Shown piece by piece: positions 8,684 through 17,325 of a DNA stretch of 48,462 bases. Made by a program: the position numbers and the translations under genes. Position 1 is the stretch's first letter. Each line of letters opens with the position of its first letter. The stretch lies in assembly GCA_020344415.1 (NCBI GenBank), contig CP070825.1, positions 3,046,429 to 3,094,890 on the forward strand. The letters run 5' to 3'. Source of the DNA: Candidatus Aminicenantota bacterium (GTDB lineage: Bacteria > Acidobacteriota > Aminicenantia > Aminicenantales > Aminicenantaceae). A model generated the notes under the pieces. That model was not told the DNA's origin, made no database searches, and saw only the letters and a list, made by a program, of their open reading frames with translations.

Positions 8684-10351
8684 ATGAAATTGAAAAAAAT
8701 AATTATCATAATATTGGCTTTAATGATTTTTGGGTCTGCTTTAACGTTGTTATTAACCGGCTTTATTTTTGGATTCGAAGAAATCCCTCCGATTTTTGTC
8801 GCCTTCCACCTTATTGCCTTTCTATACACAATTCTCTTCTTCGTTGTCTTTATTCTTATTAAAAAGCTCTTTTGGCTCTTACTCCCATTGGATACAAAAA
8901 AAATATATATAAAGGACAAAAGCCGGTTCGGTGTAATTGCTTTTTTATGCTTGGCATTCTTCTTTATCGGCAGCTGGCTGATGAATCATTATTTCTTTGA
9001 TTATAAATTCAATCCCACAAGTCTGCTAGCCAATCTAGGGATTTCTATCTTTACCCTATCTTTAGCATTGATTTTACTGAAGCCAAGCAAAGGGAAATAT
9101 CTGTCTTTATACTTTTCAGGCGTTGTTTTAATTGTCTCTCTAATGCTTTCATTTGTGACTTCTGCTCAACAGATACAAGATGAACGACACTCAAATAAAG
9201 CACTCGAGTCGCTTCCTTACGCGAAATGGGTTTCAGCAGAAAAAACCATAAAAAAGCGAGGAGTTACAAGATATATTCCTGAGAAATCCTACAAGGGCAT
9301 AAACATTTATTCCTCTCGAATTTTATCAACAGCATATCTTATGGACATGTTTGGAAATATTCTGCATACGTGGTCCGCGAATATAAATTATAAAAAGGGC
9401 TACGAATGGCCTTTTGTGAAGTTATTAAAAAATGGAGACCTATTAGAAATTGCTTCCAAAAAAATGCTCGTCAGAATGGATTGGCATTCTAATATCAAGT
9501 GGCTCAAAAAAATCTCATCTCACCACTATATTGATATGGATGAAAATGACGACATCTATACACTTTTGCATAACTACGAAGTTGCGTTTTGGTCAATCAT
9601 ACCTCTGCCCATTGGAAACGAATATGTTGCAATCTTATCTCCAGAAGGAAAAATTAAAAGGGAAATACCTTTATATAAAATTTTTAAGAATGAAATTCCT
9701 CCCGATAGATTAAAAAAGATAGCTCAGTGGCTCATCAGTCCGAAAGGTTTTGTTACAAGAATCGAAAGAGGTATAAAGCCACCGAGAGACATTTTTGCCA
9801 CGCCCACGGATATTTTTCATTCGAATTGTGTTGAAATTATAAAGAGAGATATTAATGATGTGCTAAAAAAAGGCAATGTCTTGATCTGTTCAAGACGTTT
9901 AGATCTCATCGGCATTTTTGACGTTAAAGAAGAAAAACTTGTTTGGACCTGGGGAAAGGGTCAATTGGAAGGCCCTCATAATTCGACAATCCTAGAAAAC
10001 GGAAATATATTGATCTTCGATAACGGCATCCGAAGAAAATATTCGCGGGTTATAGAACTCAACCCTCAAACCGAGGAAATAGTATGGCAATACTTAGCCG
10101 ACCCTCCTGAATCTTTCTATTCCTATTGGGGTGGTGGAAATCAAAGATTACCAAATGGAAATACACTTATCACTGATGCAAACAACGGACGGGTTTTTGA
10201 AATTACAAAAGGCGGCGAGATTGTCTGGGAATTTTATAATACTGAAATAGATGAAAAGGAAAAAAAGAGGGCAACAATATACCACATGATGAGAATTACA
10301 GATATGACAAATTATCCATTTCTGAAGGACCTCGAGAATAAACCACAGTAA
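8684..10351 (+). CDS. Membrane-anchored arylsulfotransferase (ASST)-like propeller protein
   Basis: About 555 residues. Four N-terminal hydrophobic helices (first about 165 residues) anchor the protein. The rest reads as the ASST/Arylsulfotransf family propeller: TAYLMDMFGNILHTW, LLKNGDLLEIA, HHYIDMDENDDIYTL, FHSNCVEII, KGNVLICSR, LVWTWG, GPHNSTILENGNILIFDNG, NPQTEEIVWQY, GGNQRLPNGNTLITDA and GGEIVWEF. True bacterial ASST transfers sulfate between phenols in the periplasm using a histidine; the many homologues with N-terminal membrane helices are not characterised. A TTG at 8648 would add 12 residues (poly-T just upstream, no RBS); ATG at 8684 is preferred. In this locus it may modify or sense a glycan, but that is inference. 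Confidence 0.7.
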   Translation: MKLKKIIIIILALMIFGSALTLLLTGFIFGFEEIPPIFVAFHLIAFLYTILFFVVFILIKKLFWLLLPLDTKKIYIKDKSRFGVIAFLCLAFFFIGSWLMNHYFFDYKFNPTSLLANLGISIFTLSLALILLKPSKGKYLSLYFSGVVLIVSLMLSFVTSAQQIQDERHSNKALESLPYAKWVSAEKTIKKRGVTRYIPEKSYKGINIYSSRILSTAYLMDMFGNILHTWSANINYKKGYEWPFVKLLKNGDLLEIASKKMLVRMDWHSNIKWLKKISSHHYIDMDENDDIYTLLHNYEVAFWSIIPLPIGNEYVAILSPEGKIKREIPLYKIFKNEIPPDRLKKIAQWLISPKGFVTRIERGIKPPRDIFATPTDIFHSNCVEIIKRDINDVLKKGNVLICSRRLDLIGIFDVKEEKLVWTWGKGQLEGPHNSTILENGNILIFDNGIRRKYSRVIELNPQTEEIVWQYLADPPESFYSYWGGGNQRLPNGNTLITDANNGRVFEITKGGEIVWEFYNTEIDEKEKKRATIYHMMRITDMTNYPFLKDLENKPQ

Positions 10352-10396
10352 CATTTCCTTTTTTGATATTTAAACAAAAGACATATTGTTTCTCTA

Positions 10397-10402
10397 TATA
10401 AT
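10397..10402 (+). promoter_or_regulatory. Possible -10 box upstream of the WbpB-WbpD fusion
   Basis: A consensus TATAAT lies about 50 bases before the fusion gene's ATG. No convincing -35 sits 16-18 bases upstream, so support is limited. The downstream gene has one of the best ribosome binding sites in the window, AAAAGGAG at 10436-10443, nine bases before its ATG. Confidence 0.3.
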
Positions 10403-10452
10403 TGTCGGATTTTGATGAAATTGATTGAGCGTTTTAAAAGGAGTAAACGAAA

Positions 10453-12045
10453 ATGAAAAAAAATATCGCTGTCATGGGATGCGGTCACTGGGGGAAGAAT
10501 TTGATACGGAACTTCCATGAACTAGACTCACTATATGCTATCTGCGATATTGATGAGGAGAAACTCAAATCATTCAAGGAAAAGTATCAGGATGCCGCTG
10601 TTTATTATGACCTGAAGACACTATTGGCAGATTCGAATATCGAGGCTGTTGTCATTTCAACTCCGGCAGAGACACACTTCTCACTAGCAAAAGAAGTGCT
10701 TTCATCCGGAAAAGATGTGTTTATTGAAAAACCGATTGCCTTAAATTACAGGGATGGCGAGGAGCTCGTCTCTCTAGCTGCAGAGAAAAATAAGATTTTA
10801 ATGGTCGGACACCTTCTTGAGTACCACCCCGCAATAATAAAACTGAAAGAAATAATCGATAAGGGAGACATAGGAAAAATCCATTATATATATTCCAATA
10901 GACTGAATTTGGGGAAATTCAGAACCGAAGAAAACATCCTCTGGAGTTTTGCCCCTCATGACATTTCAGTCATTATCAATCTATTAGGCGAAATGCCGGA
11001 TGAAATATTTGCCCGGGGAGGAAATTACCTCAATCCTCATATTACAGATGTCACTGTTACGACAATGAACTTCCCGAGTGGAGTCAAGGCGCATATTTTC
11101 GTAAGCTGGCTCCATCCATACAAGGAACAGAAACTTGTTGTGATCGGTGATAAACAGATGGTCGTTTTTGATGATGTCAATCCTTCTGACAAGCTATTTT
11201 CCTACAGCCATAAAATCGACTGGATCGACAGACTCCCTATCCCCCGGCCTGAAGAGGCTGAGCCCATAGATATAGAAAAAAAGGAACCACTGAGAGCAGA
11301 ATGCGAACATTTTATTGATTGCATAACGACAAGGAATTCCCCAAAAACAGACGGGGAAAATGGCCTTAAAGTCTTGAAAATACTCGAGGAATGCCAGAAA
11401 TATCTCAAAGAATCGAGCAATTCCTCGACAAACGTAAAAAATGAAGGGAAGAAATATTTCGTACATGAGAGCTCATTTGTGGATGAAGGAGTCGAAATAG
11501 GGGAAGGCACCAAGATCTGGCATTTTTCTCACGTGTTGAAAAATACAAAACTCGGGAAAAACTGCAATGTCGGACAGAATGTCATGTTAGGCCCCAATGT
11601 GACAATTGGCAACAATGTCAAGATTCAAAACAATGTGTCCGTATATGATGGAGTTATTCTCGAAGATGATGTCTTCTGCGGTCCTTCAATGGTCTTTACA
11701 AATGTTATTATCCCTCGAAGCCACTGGCCCCGGAAGAATGATTACCAAAAAACCCTGGTGAAAAAGGGAGCCACCTTGGGCGCGAATTCGACTGTCGTCT
11801 GTGGGATTACGGTCGGAAAATATGCTTTCGTGGGAGCAGGTGCATTAGTGAACAAAGACATTCCCGATTATGCCCTGGTCTATGGAGTCCCAGGCAGTAT
11901 TCAGGGATGGATGTGTTATTGTGGGGAGAAGCTCAGTTTAACGAATTCCGCAGATTCCAGTGAAACGGCGGAATGTGTGAATTGCGGAAGAAAATACAAA
12001 AAAGAAAAGACAGATGTCTTAGAGGTTGATAAAGCCTCCAGCTAA
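10453..12045 (+). CDS. Fused UDP-GlcNAcA 3-dehydrogenase / 3-N-acetyltransferase (WbpB-WbpD type)
   Basis: A 530-residue two-enzyme fusion. Residues 1 to about 318 are a Gfo/Idh/MocA oxidoreductase: nucleotide motif G9-C-G-H-W-G14 and the hallmark E92-K93-P94. A Ser/Asn-rich linker leads to a left-handed beta-helix acyltransferase from about 334, with repeated hexapeptides ([35 protein letters not shown]) and the VYGVPG ending. C488, C490, C508 and C511 form a possible zinc knuckle after the helix. By homology to WbpB/WlbA and WbpD/WlbB the halves oxidise C3 of UDP-GlcNAcA and acetylate the C3 amine after transamination. The transaminase (WbpE) is absent here. The following gene, a WbpI-type epimerase, completes the pathway theme. 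Confidence 0.88.
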   Translation: MKKNIAVMGCGHWGKNLIRNFHELDSLYAICDIDEEKLKSFKEKYQDAAVYYDLKTLLADSNIEAVVISTPAETHFSLAKEVLSSGKDVFIEKPIALNYRDGEELVSLAAEKNKILMVGHLLEYHPAIIKLKEIIDKGDIGKIHYIYSNRLNLGKFRTEENILWSFAPHDISVIINLLGEMPDEIFARGGNYLNPHITDVTVTTMNFPSGVKAHIFVSWLHPYKEQKLVVIGDKQMVVFDDVNPSDKLFSYSHKIDWIDRLPIPRPEEAEPIDIEKKEPLRAECEHFIDCITTRNSPKTDGENGLKVLKILEECQKYLKESSNSSTNVKNEGKKYFVHESSFVDEGVEIGEGTKIWHFSHVLKNTKLGKNCNVGQNVMLGPNVTIGNNVKIQNNVSVYDGVILEDDVFCGPSMVFTNVIIPRSHWPRKNDYQKTLVKKGATLGANSTVVCGITVGKYAFVGAGALVNKDIPDYALVYGVPGSIQGWMCYCGEKLSLTNSADSSETAECVNCGRKYKKEKTDVLEVDKASS

Positions 12046-12052
12046 AAAGAGA

Positions 12053-13225
12053 ATGAAAATAGCAAGCCTTGTCGGCGCACGTCCCCAATTTATCAAGCTC
12101 GCTCCGCTGATAAAAGCCTCTCAAAGACAAAAGCATCCGAATTCGAAAATAGCGCTTGAACATAAAATCATCCACACCGGTCAGCATTATGATTACAAGA
12201 TGGATAAAGTGTTTTTTGACGAACTCGGTATTCCTGAACCCGATTACACCCTTGAAGTGGGATCTGGGTCACATGGATGGCAAACAGGGGAGATGATGAA
12301 AAAAGCCGAGGAAGCTTTGGTAAAAGAAAAGCCAGACTTGGTTATCGTTTACGGCGATACGAATTCGACTCTTGCCGGAGCTCTTGCTTCTTCGAAATTA
12401 GGAATCCCCATCGCTCATGTTGAATCAGGGTTGAGAAGTTACAACCGCAACATGTCAGAGGAGGTCAATCGGATCCTGGCTGACCGTTCCTCTGACTTTC
12501 TTTTCTGTCCGACCGAGAACGCCTGCGAAAATTTAGGAAAAGAAGGTTTTTCTAATGTTGCAAACAATGGGAAGTTGATAGATTTGAGTCCTTCTGAGTC
12601 CTTTTCTGCCGATAAAAGCACTCCCCTGGTGATCAACGTTGGTGATATCATGTATGATGCTGCTTTATTGGGGCTCAAAATTGCTGAAACGGGATCGAAT
12701 ATTCTGGAAAGGCTAAAATTAGAGCCAAAAAAATATTATCTGGCGACCGTCCACCGAGCTGAAAATTCTGACGATAAGAAAAAGCTGAAGAGTATCCTGG
12801 ATGCTTTCACTGAAATAAGCATAGAGAAGCCGATCATATTCCCTGTCCACCCGAGGACAAAGAAAAACTTAGAGGCATTCCACCTCGCCCCATCTGTCTT
12901 TAACCAGATTCAAATAATCGAGCCAGTGAGCTACTTTGACATGCTCATCCTTGAAAAATATGCAACAAAGATATTGACGGATTCAGGTGGAATGCAGAAA
13001 GAGGCTTATTTTTTCAAGGTTCCCTGTGTGACCCTGCGAGACGAGACCGAGTGGGTGGAAACTTTAGAAAAAGGAAATAATGTCCTTACAGGAGCGGATA
13101 AAAATAAGATTATCCAGGCAGGGTTCCAATCATCCACCCTTGAACATGATTCTTTTTCTAGTACCTTCTATGGAGACGGACAAGCAGCAGATCGGATCCT
13201 CGGCGTAACATCTTATCGGATTTAA
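12053..13225 (+). CDS. UDP-GlcNAc 2-epimerase family (WecB/WbpI)
   Basis: A 390-residue non-hydrolysing UDP-sugar 2-epimerase. Family signatures are GARPQFIK at the N-terminus, HTGQHYD, VYGDTNSTLAGA, HVESGLRS, MSEEVNRIL, the ATVHRAEN segment, FPVHPRTKKNL and TDSGGMQKEA followed by LRDETEWVE. It interconverts UDP-GlcNAc-type and UDP-ManNAc-type sugars in the cytoplasm. Because it lies directly after the WbpB-WbpD fusion, the likelier substrate is UDP-2,3-diacetamido-glucuronate (WbpI role), giving UDP-ManNAc3NAcA; WecB activity on UDP-GlcNAc cannot be excluded. The longest frame starts at TTG 12026 inside the upstream gene; ATG at 12053 (MKIASLVGARPQF) fits the family and leaves a 7-base gap. 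Confidence 0.88.
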   Translation: MKIASLVGARPQFIKLAPLIKASQRQKHPNSKIALEHKIIHTGQHYDYKMDKVFFDELGIPEPDYTLEVGSGSHGWQTGEMMKKAEEALVKEKPDLVIVYGDTNSTLAGALASSKLGIPIAHVESGLRSYNRNMSEEVNRILADRSSDFLFCPTENACENLGKEGFSNVANNGKLIDLSPSESFSADKSTPLVINVGDIMYDAALLGLKIAETGSNILERLKLEPKKYYLATVHRAENSDDKKKLKSILDAFTEISIEKPIIFPVHPRTKKNLEAFHLAPSVFNQIQIIEPVSYFDMLILEKYATKILTDSGGMQKEAYFFKVPCVTLRDETEWVETLEKGNNVLTGADKNKIIQAGFQSSTLEHDSFSSTFYGDGQAADRILGVTSYRI

Positions 13226-13276
13226 ACAGTCATTGTGGACAACCGGAGATAGAGTGTGGCAAGCCTCTCTTTGTAG

Positions 13277-13296
13277 GGGTTTGATTCATCAAGCCC
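13277..13296. repeat. Palindrome GGGTTTGAT-TC-ATCAAGCCC
   Basis: Nine-base arms pair around a TC centre, with one G-T pair. A near copy lies at 47051-47071 with ATTTGATTCATCAAAC at its centre. Both are intergenic, after a gene. The gap 13226-13378 shows no open gene otherwise. Confidence 0.6.
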
Positions 13297-13378
13297 AGCG
13301 GTTTGAATAAATACATATCATATAAAAAAATAAAATGACAAAAGCGAGCGAGTTGCAATATATGAAAGTGTAACGCCC

Positions 13379-14512
13379 ATGAAATTGGCACACGTTAGTT
13401 TCAACCCTTGTCGCAGCGTCTATAACAAGATTGTCGGACAGGCGAAAGCAGCCAAAGAGCTAGGTTTTGATTTTGAATTTATCGTCCTCTCGAATGACAT
13501 AAATAAAAAAGATGAAAATATTAAATTGTTTAAGTTAGATTTACCAAGTAACAATTTCCTGAGAAAAATGGCAATAAATTTTTTCCGTTTTAGAACCATA
13601 TCGAAAAGTGTCGATTTGACACCATACGATAGAATTATTTTGCGTTACCCAAATTCAGTTGACCCCTTCTACAAAAATTTCTTTAAAAAATATGAAAATA
13701 AAATCATTACCGAACATCAAACGAATGCGGTAGCGGAATTGAAAACCCAGGAGGTCGGCTTTTTGAATCCTCTCCGCATCTTCCTGGAAAAAAAGAATTC
13801 CCCTAAATTATTATCAAAGGTGGTTGGTATCATAGGGGTAACTGATGAAATAAGGCGAATGCATCTCGATCTTGCAAAACAAGCAAAGCCGTCAATAGTG
13901 ATTCCTAATGGTATTGATGTTCGGAGCATCACATTTACAAAGTTTAAGCCCGTTGATAACAGCGCACTAAACATAATTTTTGTTTCCAGCATATTTGAAC
14001 CATGGCATGGATTGGACAGATTACTGCGAGGATTAATGCAATATGACGGATACATTACCATTAAGCTGTTCTTAGTCGGAAATATTTATCGATCTGAAGA
14101 ATTGAAATTACTTAAAAGCCTGCACGAGAAGGATGTAAATATTCATATTATGGGTGAACTCTATGGAGCCAAACTCGATAAGTATTATATTGATTCAAAC
14201 GTTGCTGTGAGTTCACTGGCTCTGTTTAGGAATGAGATGAATGAGGGATGTGTATTGAAAACTAGGGAATATATTACAAGAGGTATCCCGTTTATTTATG
14301 CCTATAACGATGTTGATATTGAAGATGACTGCGCGTTTGCTTTAAAAGTTGACAACTGCAATGACCCGATTGATATTCAAAAAATAATTCAATTTGCCGA
14401 GAGAGTTTCAAAAATTGAAAATTTATCAGAAAATATGCGAGAGTATGCTGCACGAAACTTAGATTGGAAAAATAAGATAAAAGAAATGCATCAATTTGCT
14501 TTAAAGACTTAA
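13379..14512 (+). CDS. GT4-type glycosyltransferase
   Basis: A 377-residue GT-B fold transferase. The N-terminus (MKLAHVSFNPCRSVYNKIVGQAKAAKELG) is a typical GT4 acceptor domain, with GIIGVTDEIRRMHL and VIPNGIDV at the domain junction. The donor domain carries IIFVSSIFEPWHGLDRLLRGL and a late E-x7-E motif in NEGCVLKTREYITRGIPFIY. It should retain configuration and act on the cytoplasmic face using a nucleotide sugar; the sugar is unknown. It stands alone with 150 bases upstream and 78 bases before the interrupted wzx. No ribosome binding site is clear before ATG 13379. Confidence 0.82.
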   Translation: MKLAHVSFNPCRSVYNKIVGQAKAAKELGFDFEFIVLSNDINKKDENIKLFKLDLPSNNFLRKMAINFFRFRTISKSVDLTPYDRIILRYPNSVDPFYKNFFKKYENKIITEHQTNAVAELKTQEVGFLNPLRIFLEKKNSPKLLSKVVGIIGVTDEIRRMHLDLAKQAKPSIVIPNGIDVRSITFTKFKPVDNSALNIIFVSSIFEPWHGLDRLLRGLMQYDGYITIKLFLVGNIYRSEELKLLKSLHEKDVNIHIMGELYGAKLDKYYIDSNVAVSSLALFRNEMNEGCVLKTREYITRGIPFIYAYNDVDIEDDCAFALKVDNCNDPIDIQKIIQFAERVSKIENLSENMREYAARNLDWKNKIKEMHQFALKT

Positions 14513-14590
14513 ACATAGAATTCCTCACCATTTTATCTCAGCAATATCCATCAATTTTAGCGAGATAGCGGGTATCATTGGTTTGGATCA

Positions 14591-15856
14591 GTGATGAAAA
14601 CCTTGATTGATAAATTGAAGTTTGTAATAAAAGAAGGATTTCTCCATATCTTTGGTTCCACGGTCATTAACAGGATTATTCGATTTGCAACATCTATAAT
14701 AATCGTAAGACTTCTAAGCAAAGAGACCTTTGGCAGTTTCTCCTATGCCATGAATATCCTTGAATTCTTCTTGCTGGTCAATGGATTGGGAGTTGTCCCT
14801 GCTATTTTACAGTTCTGCAGTGAAAAAAAGGATATTGAAGATAAACTTCCTTTTCTGAAGTACGGTTTAAAGATCGGTATTTCCTTCAATCTTCTGATTG
14901 GGATTTGCATAATCTTTTTTACAAGTTTCTTTGAGCTTCCTGTGTAAGGAAGCGATGAGATCTTATTTTATCTGGGTCTTGTTCCTGTTTTCATAGTCAT
15001 CTTTGAAATTATGGGGAGTTATCTCCGGGCCAATTTTAAGAATAGGCAATATTCATATTTAAACGTTTCCAATACATTAGTTTATTTTCTGGGAACAATA
15101 ATCGGAGGTTATTTATTCAAGGTCAATGGGATCATAGCCGGAAGATATTTTGCTTTTATTTTGGCGATTTTAATCGGGATCAGATTCTTAAAAAATGAAA
15201 AAAAAGCTTTAAAGAAAATCGAATCTCCCTTATCAAAAGAAAAAAGAGAATTCCTAAAGTACTCAATCGTAGTGACGTTAACAAATTCGATTTCGCATAT
15301 CTTATATCTTCTGGACATATTTCTAATCGGAATAATACTGAGAGAAGAAACGATCGTGGCTTCATATAAAACAGCGACACTGATCCCATTTGCCTTAACT
15401 TTCATACCTTTATCCGTAATGATTTTCGCCTATCCATATTTTGCAAGGAACTTCAAAGATACAGGAAAAGTAAAAAAATATTTCTATGAAATGCAGAAAT
15501 ATCTTATTATCTTAAACCTCATAATCAGCGCTATTCTGGTAATATTTGCTCCTCTAATCATAAAGACGGTATTTGGCAGTCAGTATTTAGATTCGGTTGC
15601 TCCCTTCAGAATACTGTCCATCGGATATTTTATAGCTGGAAGTTTCAGGATACCGGCAGGGAATGTCATAGCAAGCGTCAGGAAAGTAAAGATTAACCTT
15701 TATAATTCGATATTAAGCGGGGTATTAAATATTTTATTGGATATTGTTTTAATATATAAATTCGGATCAATTGGGGCAGCGATAGCAACGACAAGTATAT
15801 TTATTATATCTTCAATAATATCAAATATTTTTCTATTCATTTATTTCAGAAAATAG
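14591..15856 (+). pseudogene. Wzx-type oligosaccharide flippase interrupted by in-frame TAA
   Basis: One continuous reading frame from ATG 14591 to the stop at 15856 encodes a MATE/MOP-type polysaccharide flippase, but codon 119 (14945-14947) is TAA. Before it are helices beginning EGFLHIFGSTVINRIIRFATSIIIVRLLSKETFG, the usual Wzx N-terminus. After it the same frame continues GSDEILFYLGLVPVFIVIFEIMGSYLRANFKNRQYSYLN and eight or more helices to LIYKFGSIGAAIATTSIFII, typical of Wzx C-termini. An ATG at 15011 could restart, but a flippase lacking its first four helices would not be expected to work. The total of 421 codons is normal for the family. An intact paralogue lies at 32956-34230, so loss may be tolerated. 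Confidence 0.8.
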
Positions 15857-15895
15857 GTCTTACCCCAAAGTAACCGGATAAGGCAAAGTGAATTT

Positions 15896-17170
15896 CTAAG
15901 TTTTTCTTGTACCCGAGAAAAGGGCCATCAATTCACTGGCGTTCTTCTCAATGTCGAACTCACGGATTACAAGTTCCCGTCCTGCCTTTGCAAGGCGTCC
16001 GGCTAGTTCAGTGTCCCGCAGCAGCCGGCTGAGGGCTTCTGCTAGCGCTGCCGGATCATCCGGATCGACAAGAAGGCCTGTTTCTTCGTGCCTGACCAGC
16101 TCAGGAATTCCAGATACGCGGGTGGCGATGCAAGGAATCTCCATGGCCATGGCCTCCATCAGCACAACTGGAATACCGTCGCGGTCGTTGTTTCTTACGC
16201 AAGAAGGCATTGCGAAGATATTCGCGCTGCGGTAATACTCAATAACGTCTGGCTGCAGCAGCTTGCCCAGCAGATAAACATGTTTCTCCAGCCGAAGGTC
16301 AGTAATGAGCTTCTGGAGTCTTTCTGATTCCGGCCCGTCGCCTGCGATGAGACACTGTATTTTAACTCCGTTCTCATGCAACCGGGAGCAGGCCTCAATC
16401 AGTGTGTGAAAGCCCTTAGTCTCCACCAGGCGGCCCATGGCAAAAATTGCAGGTGTTTCCTTACGCGGGAGCTGACGAGGAACGAACGATTCGTAATCAA
16501 CACCGCAATGGACTATCTCGATCTGCGACTCTGATGCCTCTTGATAGTGTTGCCTCAAGTAGTCTTTGTTAAATTCGCTTATGGTGATAACAAACCTGGC
16601 TGACTTGAGTTTTTTCCCCAGCAGCAGATCGTCGACAAAAATATCATAAGCGTGGGCGGTGAAGCTGAAGGAGATGCCAGCGAGTTCTGCGGCCATCATT
16701 GCTATGCTCCCTGGCGTGCTGGCAAAATGGGCATGAACGTGTGTCAGTCCAGCGTGACGAAAACGAAGAGAAGCGTAAGGTGCGGCACCGAAATGCACAA
16801 GGCTCCGAAGCCGGCGCTTAAACGTCTCTTTAGCCCCCAGGGTGTTCCGCCATATTGCTTGAAAAAAGCGGCGGGGCGACCGTAAAGCACAATACATGTG
16901 GGAAAACCAAAAAATAGGATTGGCAGGACGGACTAAAATGTCCACTTCCTTCAGAATATCATTAAACTCGGGATGCACCTCGGCTGGGTTGGGTTTATAT
17001 ATGCTGAAAGGTCTCACGTCTGCCCCTAGCTGGCGGAGCGCATTGATTTCGCGTACAACGAAGGTCTCGGACAGTACTGGCAGGATACGGCCTAGGTAAC
17101 CGATACAGAGCTGATTAAATTGAAAAGAATTTTCTTTTTGAGCATACCCTAAATTACTCACGGCTTCCAC
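15896..17170 (-). CDS. GT4 glycosyltransferase (WcaL-like), GC-rich insert
   Basis: A 424-residue GT4 enzyme resembling colanic-acid WcaL-type transferases: YLGRILPVLSETFVVREINAL near the start, THVHAHFAS, FSFTAHAYDIFVDD, SEFNKDYL, IVHCGVDYE, AIFAMGRLVETKGFHTLI, LIAGDGPE and a DGIPVVLMEAMA segment, where the first Glu of the usual E-x7-E is Asp. Base use differs sharply from the neighbours: 15961-16020 counts 35/60 G+C against 22/60 for 30901-30960. It is on the strand opposite to its neighbours, 39 bases from the wzx stop. Both facts suggest acquisition by transfer. The start is GTG (17170) with no clear ribosome binding site; another GTG three codons on is possible. Confidence 0.85.
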   Translation of the reverse strand: MEAVSNLGYAQKENSFQFNQLCIGYLGRILPVLSETFVVREINALRQLGADVRPFSIYKPNPAEVHPEFNDILKEVDILVRPANPIFWFSHMYCALRSPRRFFQAIWRNTLGAKETFKRRLRSLVHFGAAPYASLRFRHAGLTHVHAHFASTPGSIAMMAAELAGISFSFTAHAYDIFVDDLLLGKKLKSARFVITISEFNKDYLRQHYQEASESQIEIVHCGVDYESFVPRQLPRKETPAIFAMGRLVETKGFHTLIEACSRLHENGVKIQCLIAGDGPESERLQKLITDLRLEKHVYLLGKLLQPDVIEYYRSANIFAMPSCVRNNDRDGIPVVLMEAMAMEIPCIATRVSGIPELVRHEETGLLVDPDDPAALAEALSRLLRDTELAGRLAKAGRELVIREFDIEKNASELMALFSGTRKT

Positions 17171-17294
17171 GCAGTGACGTTTTAGGGTGACAATATCATA
17201 GGAAAAGTGACAGAGTCAATCAGTCATATCGAGTACCTGTCCCCTTTTTACCATTTTACAGAAACCTTGACTCTTGCAGACTCTATTGAAAAAA

Positions 17295-17310
17295 GTAGCC
17301 TATCCCTTTT
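17295..17310 (+). repeat. GTAGCCTATCCC-T repeat
   Basis: GTAGCCTATCCCTTTT shares its GTAGCCTRTC core with elements at 8626, 20379 and, on the minus strand, 47027. It lies between the GC-rich GT4 and the asparagine synthetase homologue, just after ACCTGTCCCCTTTTTA at 17235-17250, a partial relative of the GGGGACTGTCCCC terminators. Confidence 0.45.
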
Positions 17311-17325
17311 TAAATAGGTGATATT

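Noticed and set aside
8542..8919. 125-codon minus-strand frame at the start of the ASST-like gene
   Set aside because: It overlaps the N-terminal helices of the ASST-like gene and crosses the repeat at 8622; no homology seen.
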